Assembly (NCBI RefSeq): GCF_003415675.1
Contig: NZ_QFZK01000001.1
Span: forward strand, 1-64,000
Reading direction: 5' to 3'
DNA: 64,000 bases
Origin: Rhodoferax lacus
Lineage (GTDB): Bacteria > Pseudomonadota > Gammaproteobacteria > Burkholderiales > Burkholderiaceae_C
Below, piece by piece: positions 44,199 to 53,900 of this stretch. The notes beneath the pieces are model-generated. The model ran no database searches. It was not told the DNA's origin and saw only the letters and a program-made list of their open reading frames with translations. A program made the position numbers and the translations under genes. Numbering within the stretch: position 1 is the stretch's first letter; every line of letters begins with the position of its first letter.

Positions 44199-45620
44199 TT
44201 AGAGTCCGTTGATGATTTTGTATTCCAGGAAATCCTGCAGGCCAAAGCGGCCCCACTCGCGTCCGTTACCCGACTGCTTGTAGCCGCCAAAAGGGTTGCA
44301 GTACTCGTTGCCGCTGGCATTGACCGACACATTGCCCGCACGCAGGCGCTTGGCCACACGCCGGGCTTTCACCTTGTCGTTGGTGCTGAGGTACGCAGCC
44401 AGGCCGAAGGGCGTGTCGTTGGCAATGCGGATGGCGTCTTCTTCGTCCTCAAAGGGAATCAGGCACAGCACGGGGCCGAAGATCTCCTGGCGCGCAATCG
44501 GCATGTCATTGGTGACATCGGCAAAGATGGTGGGTTTCACGAAATAGCCGGCATCAAACCCATCCGGGCGCCCGGGGCCGCCCACTACCAGCCGCGCACC
44601 GCAGTGCATGCCGATGTCGATAAAACGGTTCACGGTTTCGAACTGGCGCTTCATGGCCAGCGGGCCTATGCCATCGCCTTTTTCAGTGGGCTGGATCACG
44701 CGCACGTTGGCACCGGCTTTTGTGGCAGCGGCCACGGCCTGCGCGTACACCGACTTTTCAATCAGCATGCGGGTGGGCGCGTTGCAGCTCTGGCCGGTGT
44801 TGTTCATGCAGCGCTTCACGCCGCGCGCAACCGAGGCATCCACATCGCAGTCGGCAAAGATGATGTTGGGCGACTTGCCACCCAACTCCTGCACCACGCG
44901 CTTGACCGTGTCGGCCGCAGCCTTGGCCACGGCAATGCCTGCGCCCGTGGACCCGGTGAAGGACACCAGGTCCACCTCGGGGTGGGCGCTCAGGGCGGCA
45001 CCCACCACCGGGCCATCGCCGTAAACCATGTTGAAGACGCCCGGCGCATAGCCGGCCTCATCCATGTATTCGCCCACCAACTTGGCCGAGAGCGGCGCGA
45101 ATTCGCTGGGCTTGAGCACCACCGTGCAACCGGCCAGCAGGGCCGGTGCCAGCTTGGCCACCACCTGGTTCATGGGCCAGTTCCAGGGCGTGATCAGCAC
45201 GCACACGCCAATGGCTTCGCACAACAAGTCACCCTTGCCGCTCTTCACTTCAAACGGATAGTCCTTGGCCGCTTCCAGCGTGGCCTTGATGTGGCCAGGG
45301 CCGCACTCGGCCTGCGAGTCATAGGCCAGATCCCAGGGCGCACCCATCTCGGTGCTGATGGCCTGGGCCATTTCGGTGTAACGGCGCTCAAATATGCCTT
45401 GCAGCTTGTGCAGCATTTCAGTGCGGTAGGCCAGGGTGGTCTGGCTGTAGGCATCAAAGGCGCGGCGGGCGGCCATGACAGCGCGGTCGGCATCCAGCGC
45501 GCCACCCATGGCCACAGTGCCCACGGATTGCTCGGTGGCCGGATTGATGATGGGGTGGGGCGTGCCGGGCTGCAGCGGCTCGCACCAGGCACCATCGATA
45601 TAGAAGTTGCAAGTGGTCAT
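44199..45620 (-). CDS. NAD(P)-dependent aldehyde dehydrogenase
   Basis: A 473-residue member of the ALDH superfamily. The catalytic Cys is in NNTGQSCNAPTRM, the general-base Glu in VQELGGKSPNIIF, and the cofactor loop is SFTGSTGAG. It oxidises an aldehyde to its acid; betaine aldehyde or a sugar-derived semialdehyde would fit the cluster but the sequence does not decide. The ATG at 45620 is used; a TTG at 45632 is possible. It is 45 bases downstream of the hydroxyacid dehydrogenase gene. Confidence 0.92.
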   Translation of the reverse strand: MTTCNFYIDGAWCEPLQPGTPHPIINPATEQSVGTVAMGGALDADRAVMAARRAFDAYSQTTLAYRTEMLHKLQGIFERRYTEMAQAISTEMGAPWDLAYDSQAECGPGHIKATLEAAKDYPFEVKSGKGDLLCEAIGVCVLITPWNWPMNQVVAKLAPALLAGCTVVLKPSEFAPLSAKLVGEYMDEAGYAPGVFNMVYGDGPVVGAALSAHPEVDLVSFTGSTGAGIAVAKAAADTVKRVVQELGGKSPNIIFADCDVDASVARGVKRCMNNTGQSCNAPTRMLIEKSVYAQAVAAATKAGANVRVIQPTEKGDGIGPLAMKRQFETVNRFIDIGMHCGARLVVGGPGRPDGFDAGYFVKPTIFADVTNDMPIARQEIFGPVLCLIPFEDEEDAIRIANDTPFGLAAYLSTNDKVKARRVAKRLRAGNVSVNASGNEYCNPFGGYKQSGNGREWGRFGLQDFLEYKIINGL

Positions 45621-45665
45621 GGGTGTCTCCAAAAGGGAATGGCGCGGCGGTTGTGCAGGCTGCGC

Positions 45666-46589
45666 TTATTCGGCCAGCAGTTCAGTGGGGTAGCCAGGTG
45701 CGCGCAGTTCCAGGTCGCAGGCTTTTTCCAGCATGCGCACCACCTCGGGGGACTGCGCGTTGCCGCCCATGAGGCCGCGCGCACGGCGGAAGATTTGCTG
45801 CGCCATGCTGCCCAATTCGAGTGGCACGCCCAGCTTTTCGGCAATGCCGTTGACCAACCCTAAGTCCTTGCAGGCCAGGTCCATGGTGAACTTGACGTTG
45901 TAGCTGCCCGAGAGCACCAGCTTCGACTCGGTCTCGTGCACAAAGCTGTTGCCCGAACTTGCGCGGATAGCGCGGTAGGTGGCGTCCGGGTCCACACCAA
46001 ATTTGGCCGGCAGCATCATGGCTTCTCCGGCTGCAATCAGGTGGATGAAGGCCAGCATATTGGTCACCACTTTGACTACCGAGGCATTGCCCATCTTGCC
46101 CATGTAGATGATTTCGCCGCCTATGGTTTTGAGCACGTCTTCGACCTGTTTGAAGGTGTCTTCCTCACCGCCCACCAGCACGGTGATCTCGCCCGAGTTG
46201 GCCAGGTGCACGCCACCGGTGACGGGGCATTCCAACACCTTGATGCCTTTGGCTTTGGCCACGTCGCTCAGGCGCAGCAGGTCGTCCATGTCGGTGGTGC
46301 TCATCTCGATCCAGATGCCACCTGCTTTGAGGTTGTCGAACACGCCGTTCTTGCCTTCTACGACTTGGCGGGAAACTGCCGGGGAGGGGAGAACGGTGAT
46401 GACGATGTCAGCGTCCTGGCAGGCGCCGGCTGTGGTGTCGGACCAGGTTGCTCCGGCTTGAAGCAGTTTTGTCGCCAGGTTTTTGTTGAGGTCGTTGACG
46501 GTGACGGGGTGGCCGGCTTTGACGAGGCTGTTGCACAGGCCTTCGCCGAGGCTGCCAAGGCCGATGAAGCCGATTTTTTGTTTGGTCAT
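45666..46589 (-). CDS. Beta-hydroxyacid dehydrogenase (3-hydroxyisobutyrate type)
   Basis: A 307-residue NAD(P)-dependent oxidoreductase. The Rossmann motif is GFIGLGSLGEGLCNSL; substrate-binding ECPVTGGVHLANSGEITVLV and the catalytic Lys in NASVVKVVTNML are those of the 3-hydroxyisobutyrate/tartronate semialdehyde reductase family. The substrate probably comes from the enolase-superfamily enzyme or the aldehyde dehydrogenase encoded next. First gene of the aldehyde dehydrogenase/enolase block, just after the first 530-bp repeat. Confidence 0.9.
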   Translation of the reverse strand: MTKQKIGFIGLGSLGEGLCNSLVKAGHPVTVNDLNKNLATKLLQAGATWSDTTAGACQDADIVITVLPSPAVSRQVVEGKNGVFDNLKAGGIWIEMSTTDMDDLLRLSDVAKAKGIKVLECPVTGGVHLANSGEITVLVGGEEDTFKQVEDVLKTIGGEIIYMGKMGNASVVKVVTNMLAFIHLIAAGEAMMLPAKFGVDPDATYRAIRASSGNSFVHETESKLVLSGSYNVKFTMDLACKDLGLVNGIAEKLGVPLELGSMAQQIFRRARGLMGGNAQSPEVVRMLEKACDLELRAPGYPTELLAE

Positions 46590-46630
46590 TGTTGGTCCTT
46601 TATGTGGTGATGAATAGGGTTTGTTGGCTG

Positions 46631-47166
46631 TCGTTGCAAGCCGGGTCTCGGCCCGGCGGCCGACTCACTTTCTCTTGCCTCGCCAAGAGAAAGTAAGCAA
46701 AGAGAAGGCGAGCCAAAGACCGTGCCCCTTCGGGGTACCCTGCGCTGCTCGCGTTGTGCGGGGTCTGGCTAAACTCGGCTATCGCCTCAAACAACGCCAG
46801 CCCTGATCCGCCCAACGCTGCGCTGCTCGGCACGGCCTCAATGGCGGTGGGGATCGGACTACCGCTCGCGTCAGCATCCGCTCCGGCGCGCGTGTCTTCG
46901 GTCTTGGTATTGGGCTTGGGCTTGGTATTGCTCCCCCACGCCCGTGTGCGCGTGCCGAGGAGCGCAGCAGCAGGCGGAAAAAGCGGGCCGCTTGTTTGAG
47001 GCGATAGCCGAGTTTGCGGCCAGCCCGCCTGTTGCGAGCACCGCAGGTTGCCCGTAGCGCAGCGGAGGGACACGCGCACCCGGGTCGCCTTTTCTTTGGT
47101 TCGTTTCTTTTGGCGAAGCAAAAGAAATGAACTCGGCCGCCGGGCCGAGACCCGGCCTGCCACGAA
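46631..47166. repeat. Long near-palindromic repeat, copy 1
   Basis: About 535 bases with no credible gene. The two ends are inverted copies starting CCGGGTCTCGGCCCGGCGG; inward of this, each half carries a short hairpin with the loop region TTGCxTCGCCAA and then AAGGCGA, a TGCTCGC block and the segment CTCGGCTATCGCCTCAAACA, so the whole unit is a long imperfect inverted repeat around a GTATTGGGCTTGG centre. A second copy, in the same orientation, lies at 54320-54846. Short open frames inside (for example with RQKKRTKEKAT) are translations of the repeat, not genes. Confidence 0.85.
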
Positions 47167-47222
47167 AGCAAAAGCAGATAACAAAGAGAGGCTGGTCCGC
47201 CAAGCAAAGCCAGAGCAAAACA

Positions 47223-48845
47223 TCAAGCGTTGTCCTGCAAAATCATCTCCGAAGCCTTCTCCGCCACCATCATCACCGGCCCATTCGTATTGCCAGACGT
47301 GACAGAAGGAAACACCGAAGCATCGACAACGCGCAAAGAGGCAATGCCATGCACCCGCAAGCGCGCATCCACCACCGAAGCAGCCGGATCCACCCCCATC
47401 GCACAGGTGCAAGACGCGTGGTACACAGAGCCTGCGCGCGCCCGGAAGTCCTTCAATATATCCGCATCCGACTGCACCGAGACCCCCGGCAAATGCTCGC
47501 TTTGCAACACATCGCACAAGGGCTTGCTGTTGGCAATGCTGCGCACCATGCGTGAGCCTTCCACGATGTCGCGCAGGTCGTGCTCGGTCGTCAAAAAGTG
47601 GGTTTCAATCTTGGGTTTGTCCAAGGGGTTGGACGAGGTGATGGTCACACTGCCGCGGCTGGTGGGCACGCAGGTGTTGAAGGAAATCAGAAAGGCCGAG
47701 AACGGATCGGGGTTGGTGATCTTGAAGCGCCCGGGGACGATGGTGGCCGCGCTGTAGCTGATGGGGTTGAAGTACAGATGCAGATTGGGCCGCTCCAGGC
47801 CCGGGCGGCTGCGCACAAAGGCGCCAGCCTGGTTCACGCTCATGCCCAGCGGGCCTTTGCGGGTGAAGAGGTAGCGCACACCCGCCCACAGCTTGCCATA
47901 CCAGGGGTAGAGCTTGTCGTTGAGCGTGGGTACGCGCGACTTGAAGAAGTAGGACACGCACAGATGGTCCTGCAGGCCCTGGCCCACACGCGGCGCATGC
48001 AGCACCAGGGGCACGCCCACGCGCGCCAAATGTTCGCTGTCGCCAATGCCGGAGAGTTGCAAGAGTTGGGGCGAGTTGATGGCGCCACCCGACAGAATGA
48101 CTTCCTTGGCCGCGGTAAAGGTCTGCAGTGCGCCGTTCACCAGGCACTCCACACCCACGGCCTTTTTGTTCTCCAGCAGCACGCGGGTGGCGTGGGCCCG
48201 GGTTTTGAGCGTCAGGTTGCTGCGCTTCAGTGCCGGGCGCAAAAAGGCGTTGGAGCTGGACTCGCGCACGCCACCGCGAATCGTCATCTGCCACAGGCCA
48301 AAACCTTCTTTCAGCTCGCCATTGAAATCTTCGGTGCGGGCATAGCCCAGGTTCTTGCCGGCTTGCAAAAAACGCTCGCACAAGGGGTGCACCTGGTCCT
48401 TGAAATCGCTCACGCGCAACTCGCCACCGGCACCGTGGTGGTCGGAGGCGCCAAAGATGTGGTCTTCGTGTTTCTTGAAGTAGGGCAGCACATCTTTCCA
48501 GGCCCAGCCGGTGTTTCCTGCGGCGGCCCAGTCGTCGTAGTCGCCCTGCTGGCCGCGGATGTAGACCATGGCATTGAGCGAGCTGCTGCCGCCCAGCACC
48601 TTGCCACGTGGCCAGAAGGAGGCGCGCTGGTTCAGGGCCGGGTCGGGTTGGGTGGTGTACATCCAGTTGTATGTGGGGTCGGCAAAGGTCAGGCCGTAGC
48701 CCAGGGGCACCTGAATCAAGGGGCTGCGGTCGGATCCGCCAGCCTCCAGCAGCAGCACCCGGTCTTTGCCGCTGGCAGACAGGCGGTTGGCCAGCACACA
48801 GCCGGCTGAGCCTGCGCCCACGATGATGTAGTCGAATGCGTTCAT
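47223..48845 (-). CDS. GMC-family oxidoreductase (choline dehydrogenase-like)
   Basis: A 540-residue FAD enzyme of the glucose-methanol-choline family. The FAD motif is YIIVGAGSAGCVLANRLS; GMC signatures include GGSSSLNAMVYIRG and SGGAINSPQLLQLSGIG; the active-site His is in YHASCTCAMG and the Asn in TNGPVMMVAEK. It is close to BetA-type choline dehydrogenases, but the family is broad and the alcohol it oxidises is not certain. The ATG at 48845 fits the family start. It is divergent from a MocR regulator across 123 bases. Confidence 0.88.
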   Translation of the reverse strand: MNAFDYIIVGAGSAGCVLANRLSASGKDRVLLLEAGGSDRSPLIQVPLGYGLTFADPTYNWMYTTQPDPALNQRASFWPRGKVLGGSSSLNAMVYIRGQQGDYDDWAAAGNTGWAWKDVLPYFKKHEDHIFGASDHHGAGGELRVSDFKDQVHPLCERFLQAGKNLGYARTEDFNGELKEGFGLWQMTIRGGVRESSSNAFLRPALKRSNLTLKTRAHATRVLLENKKAVGVECLVNGALQTFTAAKEVILSGGAINSPQLLQLSGIGDSEHLARVGVPLVLHAPRVGQGLQDHLCVSYFFKSRVPTLNDKLYPWYGKLWAGVRYLFTRKGPLGMSVNQAGAFVRSRPGLERPNLHLYFNPISYSAATIVPGRFKITNPDPFSAFLISFNTCVPTSRGSVTITSSNPLDKPKIETHFLTTEHDLRDIVEGSRMVRSIANSKPLCDVLQSEHLPGVSVQSDADILKDFRARAGSVYHASCTCAMGVDPAASVVDARLRVHGIASLRVVDASVFPSVTSGNTNGPVMMVAEKASEMILQDNA

Positions 48846-48887
48846 AGAGTGGGGCAATCAGTTCGGTGCGGTCGTAGCATGGGCGGC

Positions 48888-48950
48888 AATTGCGCATACT
48901 ATGACCTGAATTGCATGCCATCAATGCAGCCGGTTTGAGTAATTGCACAT
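48888..48950. promoter_or_regulatory. Three phased direct repeats, candidate MocR operator
   Basis: AATTGCGCAT (48888), AATTGCATGC (48909) and AATTGCACAT (48941) are direct repeats in the intergenic region between the GMC oxidoreductase gene and the MocR gene. Their starts are 21 and 32 bases apart, two and three helical turns, so they lie on the same face of the DNA. MocR/GntR-type regulators commonly bind such spaced direct repeats. Confidence 0.55.
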
Positions 48951-48968
48951 TTGAGGGACTAGACACCG

Positions 48969-50348
48969 TTGCCCGCCGACAACCTGATCACCACCGCCTG
49001 CTTCCAGGACACCCGCAAACCACGCTACCTGGCCATTGCCGATGAACTGGCCCAAGCCATTCTGAACGGCCAGTTGCCCACCGGTGAGCGCCTGCCGCCG
49101 CAGCGCAAGCTGGCGCAGCGCCTGTCAGTGACAGCTGGCACGGTCAGCCATGCCTATGCCCTTCTGGAGCAGCGTGGCCTGGCCACGGCGCGCGTGGGCG
49201 ACGGCACCTATGTGCACGCACCGTCGCAGACGCCCAAGGTGGCGGACAGTGCCACACCGGTGGACCTGGCCCACAACGTGGCCATCCCCACGCAAGACGG
49301 GGCTGCCTTGGCCAGCTACCTGCAGCGCCTGGCACTGGACGAACGGGCGCTGGGCGAGGTACTGAGCTACCAGCCCGAGCTGGGTCACATGCGCCACCGC
49401 CAGGCGGGCGCCCAATGGCTGCGGCGCTTTGGCACCACGGGGGATGCCAACCGGGTGATGGTGACGCATGGTGCGCAGCATGGCCTCTCGTGCGTCCTGC
49501 GCACGCTGGCTCGCCCTGGGGATGCGGTGCTGACCGAGTCGCTCAGCTACGCGGGCTTGCAGGCGCAGGCGCGCCTCATGCGCTTGCAGTTGGTGGGCAT
49601 TGAGATGGATGCCGAGGGCATGCTGCCCGACGCGCTGGACCATGCCGCCCGCCATATTGATGCCAAGCTGCTGTACTGCTCGCCCAGCCTGCACAACCCC
49701 AGCAACGCCAGCATGTCCATGCGCAGGCGCGAGCTCATTGCCCAGGTGGCGCGGCGCCACAACCTGCTCTTGGTTGAGGACGCGGTGCATGCCGCCGCCC
49801 AGGCGCAGCCGTTGCCAGCCCTTTCCACGCTGCTGCCTGAGCAGTCGTTTCTGTTGTCGAGCTTTTCCAAGGTGGCCGGGCCGGGTCTGCGTGTGGGGTA
49901 TGTAGAGGCTGCGCCGCAATGGCTTAGCAAGCTGGCGGCCAGCATGCGGGCTGATTGCTGGATGGTGGCGCCGCTGATGCCCGACATCGTGAGCGACTGG
50001 ATAGAGAGCGGTGTGGCCGAGCAACTGATTGCCGCGCAACGTGCTGCCATCGCTCAGCGCCTGGCCTTGGCACTGCCGCTGCTGCAGAGCCTGGACTATT
50101 GCAGCGACCCCGAGTCACCACTCATCTGGTTGCCCTTGCCTGAACCCTGGCGCGCCGGTCCGTTTTCTGCCGCCCTGCGCCAGGCCGGAGTCCTGGTGCG
50201 CACAGCCGACCACTTCGCCGTGGGCCGCGCGCCTGCGCCACATGCGGTGCGCATCAGCCTGAATGCGGCGAAGTCGGGTGCCGAGGTTGAAACCGGGCTG
50301 CGCACGCTGGTGGGCGTGCTGCGGGGCTTGCCCACGGCACAACCCTGA
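48969..50348 (+). CDS. MocR-type (GntR/aminotransferase) regulator
   Basis: A 459-residue regulator with an N-terminal GntR winged HTH (LPTGERLPPQRKLAQRLSV and SHAYALLEQRGLA) and a C-terminal fold-type I aminotransferase domain with the PLP lysine in LLSSFSKVAGPGLRVGY. MocR proteins use PLP as a sensor and often activate a divergent operon, here the GMC oxidoreductase gene. The start appears to be a TTG at 48969, since there is no suitable ATG near the HTH. It converges on soxG, four bases away. Confidence 0.9.
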   Translation: MPADNLITTACFQDTRKPRYLAIADELAQAILNGQLPTGERLPPQRKLAQRLSVTAGTVSHAYALLEQRGLATARVGDGTYVHAPSQTPKVADSATPVDLAHNVAIPTQDGAALASYLQRLALDERALGEVLSYQPELGHMRHRQAGAQWLRRFGTTGDANRVMVTHGAQHGLSCVLRTLARPGDAVLTESLSYAGLQAQARLMRLQLVGIEMDAEGMLPDALDHAARHIDAKLLYCSPSLHNPSNASMSMRRRELIAQVARRHNLLLVEDAVHAAAQAQPLPALSTLLPEQSFLLSSFSKVAGPGLRVGYVEAAPQWLSKLAASMRADCWMVAPLMPDIVSDWIESGVAEQLIAAQRAAIAQRLALALPLLQSLDYCSDPESPLIWLPLPEPWRAGPFSAALRQAGVLVRTADHFAVGRAPAPHAVRISLNAAKSGAEVETGLRTLVGVLRGLPTAQP

Positions 50349-50352
50349 CGCG

Positions 50353-50967
50353 CTACAGAAGCTCCAGGGACACTCCGTATTCCAGCGCCGCGTCCAGCAC
50401 GGTGCCGAGCTGGTCGTGGGCGTAGGTACTGAACACATAGATGTCAAACGCGTCCGTGTCCAGGCGGTGCAGCATGCTGGGCACGTGGTGGGTGCCGGTG
50501 AGCGCCACGTCGCCGATGGGAAAGGTGGACTCACGCAGGTCCAGTGCGAAAAGCTTGCCCAGGGTGCTGCGGCACTGCGCGCCGGTGATGCGGATGCGGC
50601 AGCGCGCCTGGCTGAGGTCGGTGACTGCACCGGTGTCCGCGCCAATGCTGGTGCGCAAGAGGGCTGTGCGGTCGGTGGCATCGTCGCCCACCAAGACAAA
50701 CTCTTCCGGGCCGGTGCGCATCAAGAGGCCCAGCTCGGTCTGCACGGACTTGCCGGTGTGCACGGGCAGGGTGCTGCCGAAGACGGAGGACATGCTTTGC
50801 AGCAGGCCGGGCAGGCCGCTGATCCAGGTGCTGATGAGCGTGACGCTGGGCAGCATGCTGGCCGAAAGTTGCACGCCTACCTGGCCGGCCTGGTTGGGGC
50901 GTGGGCCTGTCGAGTGACCCTCGAAGGGAGAGCGCACATGCGCGCTGGGAAGTGTTGGTTCAACCAC
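50353..50967 (-). CDS. soxG: Sarcosine oxidase gamma subunit
   Basis: A 204-residue protein matching the small gamma subunit of heterotetrameric sarcosine oxidase, with TGPEEFVLVGDDATDR and DLSQARCRIRITGAQCRSTL. It lies last in soxB-soxD-soxA-soxG and overlaps soxA by eight bases. The complex oxidatively demethylates sarcosine to glycine, producing H2O2 and 5,10-methylene-tetrahydrofolate. Confidence 0.9.
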   Translation of the reverse strand: MVEPTLPSAHVRSPFEGHSTGPRPNQAGQVGVQLSASMLPSVTLISTWISGLPGLLQSMSSVFGSTLPVHTGKSVQTELGLLMRTGPEEFVLVGDDATDRTALLRTSIGADTGAVTDLSQARCRIRITGAQCRSTLGKLFALDLRESTFPIGDVALTGTHHVPSMLHRLDTDAFDIYVFSTYAHDQLGTVLDAALEYGVSLELL

Positions 50968-53900
50968 GGTAACGGTTTCCTTCTGGATCGAGGAAGCAGG
51001 GTTCTACCACCTTGAGTTTGTATTGGCGCCCATGCACTGGCGAGGCAGCTACCACGGTCTGGCCGACGCGGGTGGTTCCCCCTTGCAGCAGGCCCAGGGC
51101 AATCGCCTTGCCCATGGATTTGCTGTAGGTGGTGCTCGTGATGTGGCCGCGACCATGCCCCTTGATCTCGTCATCGGCAAAGAACAGGATGGCGCCGTTG
51201 TTGGGCGGCTCGTTGGCGTCCAGCGCCTCCAGGCCCACCAGCGTGGGGCGGTTGGGCCGCTGCAGCACTTCGCTGTGGCGCAGGGCGTCGCCCCAGAAGG
51301 GTTTGAGCTGGCTGGCCATCTTGCCTGCACCCACATCGTCCAGGGTGGTGCGGCCATCCATCTCCGAGCCCACCACATGGCCTTTTTCGATGCGCAGCGA
51401 ACCCAGTGCTTCCAGGCCGTAGCTGCCCAGCTTCCAGGGCTTGCCCATCTCCATCAGATGGTCCCAGACCGCGCGGCCATGGTGGGTGGGCGTGTAGACC
51501 TCGTAGGCCATCTCACCCGAGAAGGTCAGGCGGATGATGCGCACCTTCACGCCGGCCATGGCACCTTCCAGCATGGCATCCACCACGCCCATGAAGGGAA
51601 AGGACTCGTTGTCGAAGTTGATGCTGGGGAAGGCCGCACGCATGACCTCGCGCACCGGCCGCCCGGCTACGCTCATGGCAGCCCACTGGTCGGAAATGGA
51701 GGCCACAGTCACCCGCAGCTCCGGCCACACCACCTGCAGCAAGAACTCCAGATGGCTCATGACGCGGGCCGCTTGGGCCGTGGTGGTGGTCATGAAGAAT
51801 TCGGTCTCGCTGATGCGGCTGGTGGTGCCGTCGTCCATGACGATGCCGTCTTCGCGCAGCATGAAGCCGTAGCGGGCTTTGCCGATACCCAGCTTGGCAA
51901 AGCCGTTCACATACACGCGGTTCAGGAACTCGGCCGCATCTGGCCCCTGCACATCAATTTTGCCCAGGGTGGATACATCGGCCATGCCAACACCTTCGCG
52001 CACGATGTCCATCTCGGCCTTGTAGGCCTCGGACAGGTTGGCGCCATGGGTCTGGTACCACAGCGGGCGCATCCAGTAGCCGGCCTCCATCATCTGGCCG
52101 CCGTTGTCCAGATGCCAGTCGTGCATGGCGGTGCGGCGTACCGGCGCCAGGTGGCTGCGCACGCTGCGCCCGGCAATCGTGCCGATGGTGGCCGGCGTGT
52201 AGGGTGGGCGGAAGGTCGTGGTGCCCACATCTGCAATCGCCATACCGCGCTTGCTGGCCATCAGGGCTAAGGCGTTCAGGTTGGAGGTCTTGCCCTGGTC
52301 GGTGCCCATGCCCTGGGTGGTGTAGCGCTTGAGGTGCTCCACCGACTGGTAGCCCTCCAGATGCGCCAGGGCCACATCGTCGGTGGCCACATCGTTCTGG
52401 AAATCAATAAAACTCTTGTCCACAGGCTTGGCTGTGGCAATGGGCGGGATGCTGGTGAAGGCCATGTAGGCGTCGCTGGAATCCGGCGCGCGCGGGGCGT
52501 CGCCGCTGATGGCTTTGCCACAGACCTGTGCTGCCTGGCGCGCCGCTTCCCAGCCGCTCTGGATGGCCGCCGTCATGGTCTGCGTGCCCAGCATGCTGCC
52601 TGCGCCAAAGTGCGCCACGTCAAAGCCGCCCGGCACAAAGCTGCACAGCTCGGGCTTGTAGACCGGGCGTATGCCGCGGTGCGAGGTCAGATGCACGGAC
52701 GGCGTCCAGCCGCCGGACATGGCCAGCAGGTCTACCGTTTGGCTGGCTTGGGTCTGGCCGAGCGCGCCGGTGGCAATGTCGTAGGAAGCCAGTGCGCACT
52801 GGTTCACGCGCGCGGCACCCGTGGCCTGCACCACTGCCGTGGCGGTGCGCACATCAATTCCTGCGGCCCGGGCGCTTTCCACCAGGCCGGTATTGACCTG
52901 CTTGCGCAAGTCAGCCAGCGTGACCTGGGCCCCGGCCTTGGCCAGCGCCATGGCATCGGCGTAGGCGGCGTCGTTGTTGGTGTTGAAGACGGCCTGCTTG
53001 CCAGCCATCACCGCATAGCGGTTGGCATAGGTGCCCACCGCACTGCTGAGCATCACGCCCGGCCTGTCGTTGCCCGCAAATAGCAGCGGACGCTCCAGTG
53101 CGCCGCAGGCCATGACCACGCTTTTGCAGCGCAGGATGTGCAGGCGCTGGCGTGGCACGCCGCGCGCCGCGTCGGCTACGCCGGGGGCGCTGCGCTCCAT
53201 CACGCCCACGGTGTTGCCGTCGAACAGGCCGAAGCCGGTGGCGCGGTTCATCAGGGTGACCTTGCTGTGGGACTGCAGTTCGTCCAGGGTGCTCTTGAGC
53301 CACTGTGCTTCCGGGCTGTTGATGGCGTGGTTCAAGAGTGAACCGCCGTATTCAAAATCCTGCTCCACCAGCGTCACATCCAATCCGGCGCGGGCGGCTC
53401 CCAATGCGGCTGTCAAGCCTGCGGGGCCGGAGCCAACCACCAGCACATCGGGGAATCCATGGTGCCAGTCGTAGCGGTCCGGGTCGGGCAACTCGGTCGC
53501 TTTGCCCAGGCCGGCCGCCTTGCGGATGAAGTGCTCAAAAAACATCCAGCCCTTGAGCGAGGGCATGAAGGTCTTGTAATAAAAGCCCGCCACAAAAATG
53601 GAAGACAGCTTGTTGTTCACCGCCATCAGATCGAACGCGACGGAGGGCCAGGCGTTTTGCGTGCGGGCCACCACGCTGCTGTGGGTTTCTATGACCGTGG
53701 CCGCAATATTCGGTTCTGTTGTTGCGCCACTGCCCAGCGTCAGCAGGGCATTGGGTTCTTCCACGCCGGCTGCCACGATGCCGCGTGGGCGGTGGTATTT
53801 GAAGGAGCGCGCTACCAGGTGCTTGCCATGCGCCAGCAGCGTGGCGGCCACGGTGTCGCCTGCGTAGCCAGTGAGGCTTTGGCCGTCGAAGGAGATGGTG

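Noticed and set aside
46600-47517. Long open frames through repeat copy 1 (and similarly 54285-54878 in copy 2), translating to RQKKRTKEKAT-type sequences
   Set aside because: Frames are open on several strands because of GC bias; the same text appears in both repeat copies with changes that do not respect any reading frame. They are translations of an intergenic repeat.
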